Of a DNA stretch of 5,670 bases, positions 4,820-5,670 are shown piece by piece (position 1 is the first letter of the stretch; every line of letters begins with the position of its first letter). The translations under genes were made by a program, and so were the position numbers. The stretch is taken from positions 1-5,670 of the forward strand of contig JAQVWW010000107.1 in the NCBI GenBank assembly GCA_028709505.1, written 5' to 3'. The notes beneath the pieces are model-generated. The model searched no databases and was not told where the DNA came from. It saw only the letters and a list, made by a program, of their open reading frames with translations. This stretch comes from Eubacteriales bacterium. GTDB lineage: Bacteria > Bacillota > Clostridia > Christensenellales > UMGS416.

Positions 4820-5371
4820 TTAAAAATCACCGTCCAGCGCCGGGGTGGCAATGGTATAGCGTACGCCGCCCTGCTGCGAGCGGACGGCCGCTTGCCATAG
4901 GCGCCCGCCCTCATAGTACGACACGATGCACGTGGTGGCATCCTCGTATTCCACGCGGTAATCCTTGCCGCTTAGCAGGTTATCCAGCATCCACCTGCGT
5001 GCCGCCGCGTCCATCGTAAGCGCCGCCCAATAAGAGGCGCCATAACCGGTGGCGTAGGGTGAAAAAAGCAGCGCCGGGCCGCTACCCACAGTTTTGATGG
5101 AGCCGAAATACAGCCCCTGCTCGTTCTGCCGCACGGTTATCCGGGCGTCGCTCAGCGCGTGGGCGGCGCACACGGCGTTGAGCTCCTGCAGCGCCTGGCG
5201 GCTGTTTTGGCAGCCGGGCAGCTCGTAACCCCACAGCTGCGTGTACTGCTGTTGCAGCGCAAAGCCCGCCGGCGCCGGCGGCGTGGCGGCGGTCATCCCT
5301 GCCGTCAGCAGTACCGCCAGAAAAAGAAGAACCCCCGCACTATAGACGAGGGTATCTTTTCTTGTCATCAT
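4820..5371 (-). CDS. YwmB-like secreted or membrane-anchored protein, divergent
   Basis: The 183-residue product has a hydrophobic N-terminal helix (about 8-28, after MMTRKD), either a signal peptide or an anchor, and then an extracytoplasmic domain of about 150 residues with two cysteines (54 and 68). It sits directly before murA, where Bacillus and many Clostridia carry ywmB (DUF1779, a TATA-binding-protein-like fold of unknown function). Its ending, with the pattern AAVRSxxGGVRYTIATPALDGDF, resembles the closing strand region of YwmB as I remember it. It is clearly shorter than the roughly 240 residues of the Bacillus protein, and the middle is not recognisable by eye. The assignment therefore rests on position, export signal and C-terminal pattern. 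Start: two adjacent ATGs (5371 and 5368) follow AGAGGTGAGGA; the second has the better spacing. The gene ends one base before murA, so the two are probably co-transcribed and translationally coupled. No function is claimed. Confidence 0.72.
   Translation of the reverse strand: MMTRKDTLVYSAGVLLFLAVLLTAGMTAATPPAPAGFALQQQYTQLWGYELPGCQNSRQALQELNAVCAAHALSDARITVRQNEQGLYFGSIKTVGSGPALLFSPYATGYGASYWAALTMDAAARRWMLDNLLSGKDYRVEYEDATTCIVSYYEGGRLWQAAVRSQQGGVRYTIATPALDGDF
4826..4831 (-). promoter_or_regulatory. Ribosome binding site of murA inside the ywmB-like gene
   Basis: GGTGAT on the minus strand lies seven bases before the ATG at 4818 and overlaps the last codons of the upstream gene. Ribosomes finishing that gene would arrive at this site, which favours translational coupling. 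Confidence 0.6.
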
Positions 5372-5390
5372 TCCTCACCTCTGGAGGAAT
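5370..5390 (-). promoter_or_regulatory. Inverted repeat over the ribosome binding site of the ywmB-like gene
   Basis: On the minus strand ATTCCTC (5390-5384) and GAGGAAT (5376-5370) are perfect complements around a 7-base loop CAGAGGT. The second arm contains GAGG next to the start and runs into the first ATG; the AGAGGT core of the ribosome binding site sits in the loop. In RNA this would partly hide the initiation region. No T-run follows, so it is not a terminator. A regulatory role is inference only. Confidence 0.4.
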
Positions 5391-5403
5391 TGTTGCCATA
5401 TGT

Positions 5404-5670
5404 TCAGCCGCCTATACCTTCCGCCTGTACGGCGGCGGCTTCTTGATCCCGCGTGAACGCTTTAGCCGGCCACAAAAGCGAAACGATGCCGGTAACCACC
5501 AAACCAGCTATCATGGCGATGACGCCGGCCATTGGCGAGTCCACTGCCGTCCATATGCCCCACCGCGGCAGCAGGTTGAGCACCACCGCCGTGCCAAAGC
5601 CCGTCAGCATGCCGGCCCAGGCGGCAGCTTTGCCGGCGCGCCGGTTCCACAACCCCAGCAGAAAGGGCCC
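5404..5670 (-). CDS. Sodium:solute symporter family protein, C-terminal part (5' end outside window)
   Basis: The last 88 residues of an integral membrane transporter are visible, ending in TGA at 5406-5404. They open with GPFLLGLWNRRAGKAAAWAGM, the GxFxxGLxxRRxxxxGAxxGM pattern typical of the late helices of the sodium:solute symporter (SSS, PutP/PanF-like) family. Two hydrophobic helices follow (about 17-34 and 47-67), then a short charged cytoplasmic tail. Family members couple inward sodium flow to uptake of amino acids, pantothenate, sugars or organic acids; the substrate cannot be told from this end. The frame is open to the window edge. It lies 32 bases before the ywmB-like gene in the same direction, with no terminator between, so read-through into the wall gene cluster is possible. 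A functional link is not evident. Confidence 0.8.
   Translation of the reverse strand, partial: GPFLLGLWNRRAGKAAAWAGMLTGFGTAVVLNLLPRWGIWTAVDSPMAGVIAMIAGLVVTGIVSLLWPAKAFTRDQEAAAVQAEGIGG

Noticed and set aside
4819..4941. N-terminal extension of murA by 41 codons
   Set aside because: The added residues overlap the ywmB-like gene in another frame and have no MurA homology. The ATG at 4818 gives the normal N-terminus and has a ribosome binding site.
1..5670. CRISPR array, tRNA or rRNA gene, insertion sequence, phage or defence system
   Set aside because: I see no regularly spaced repeats, tRNA-like cloverleaf, transposase or integrase motif, or terminal repeats. The whole window is filled by conserved chromosomal genes.

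Overview
The window reads as a chromosomal housekeeping and sporulation locus from an endospore-forming member of the Clostridia, probably one of the more GC-rich lineages. The evidence is the pairing of MurA with SpoIID and a SpoIIQ-type protein, strong AGGAGGTGA-like ribosome binding sites, and Firmicutes-style MreB/Mbl and ScpA. Genus and species cannot be read from the sequence. Every gene lies on the minus strand, so transcription runs from high to low coordinates.

Layout in order of transcription: the last 88 codons of a sodium:solute symporter (5670-5404); a secreted or membrane-anchored YwmB-like protein (5371-4820); murA (4818-3529), one base behind it; spoIID (3507-2470), 21 bases behind murA; a spoIIQ-type M23 gene (2418-1675), closed by a 20-base palindromic terminator. 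Next comes an mreB/mbl gene, which appears to be its own unit with a near-consensus vegetative promoter in front and a GNRA-loop terminator behind. The window closes with the first 71 codons of scpA, which has its own promoter and a TTG start. No stretch above 300 bases lacks a gene. The longest gap (216-441) holds the mbl terminator, a doubtful second hairpin and the scpA promoter.

The genes share cell-envelope themes. MurA makes the first committed peptidoglycan precursor. MreB/Mbl organises sidewall synthesis. SpoIID (mother cell) and SpoIIQ (forespore) act on the septal wall and intercompartment channel during engulfment. ScpA belongs to the Smc chromosome-organising complex. The order ywmB-murA-spoIID-spoIIQ-(spoIIID)-mbl is an old Firmicutes arrangement. 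Here spoIIID is missing from the usual slot between spoIIQ and mbl.

I do not see a novel defence, mobile or biosynthetic system. The points most worth checking are a forespore-sigma-like promoter in the spoIID-spoIIQ gap, retained metal ligands in the SpoIIQ LytM domain, the missing spoIIID, the short divergent YwmB-like protein with a hairpin over its ribosome binding site, and an uncertain mbl start.
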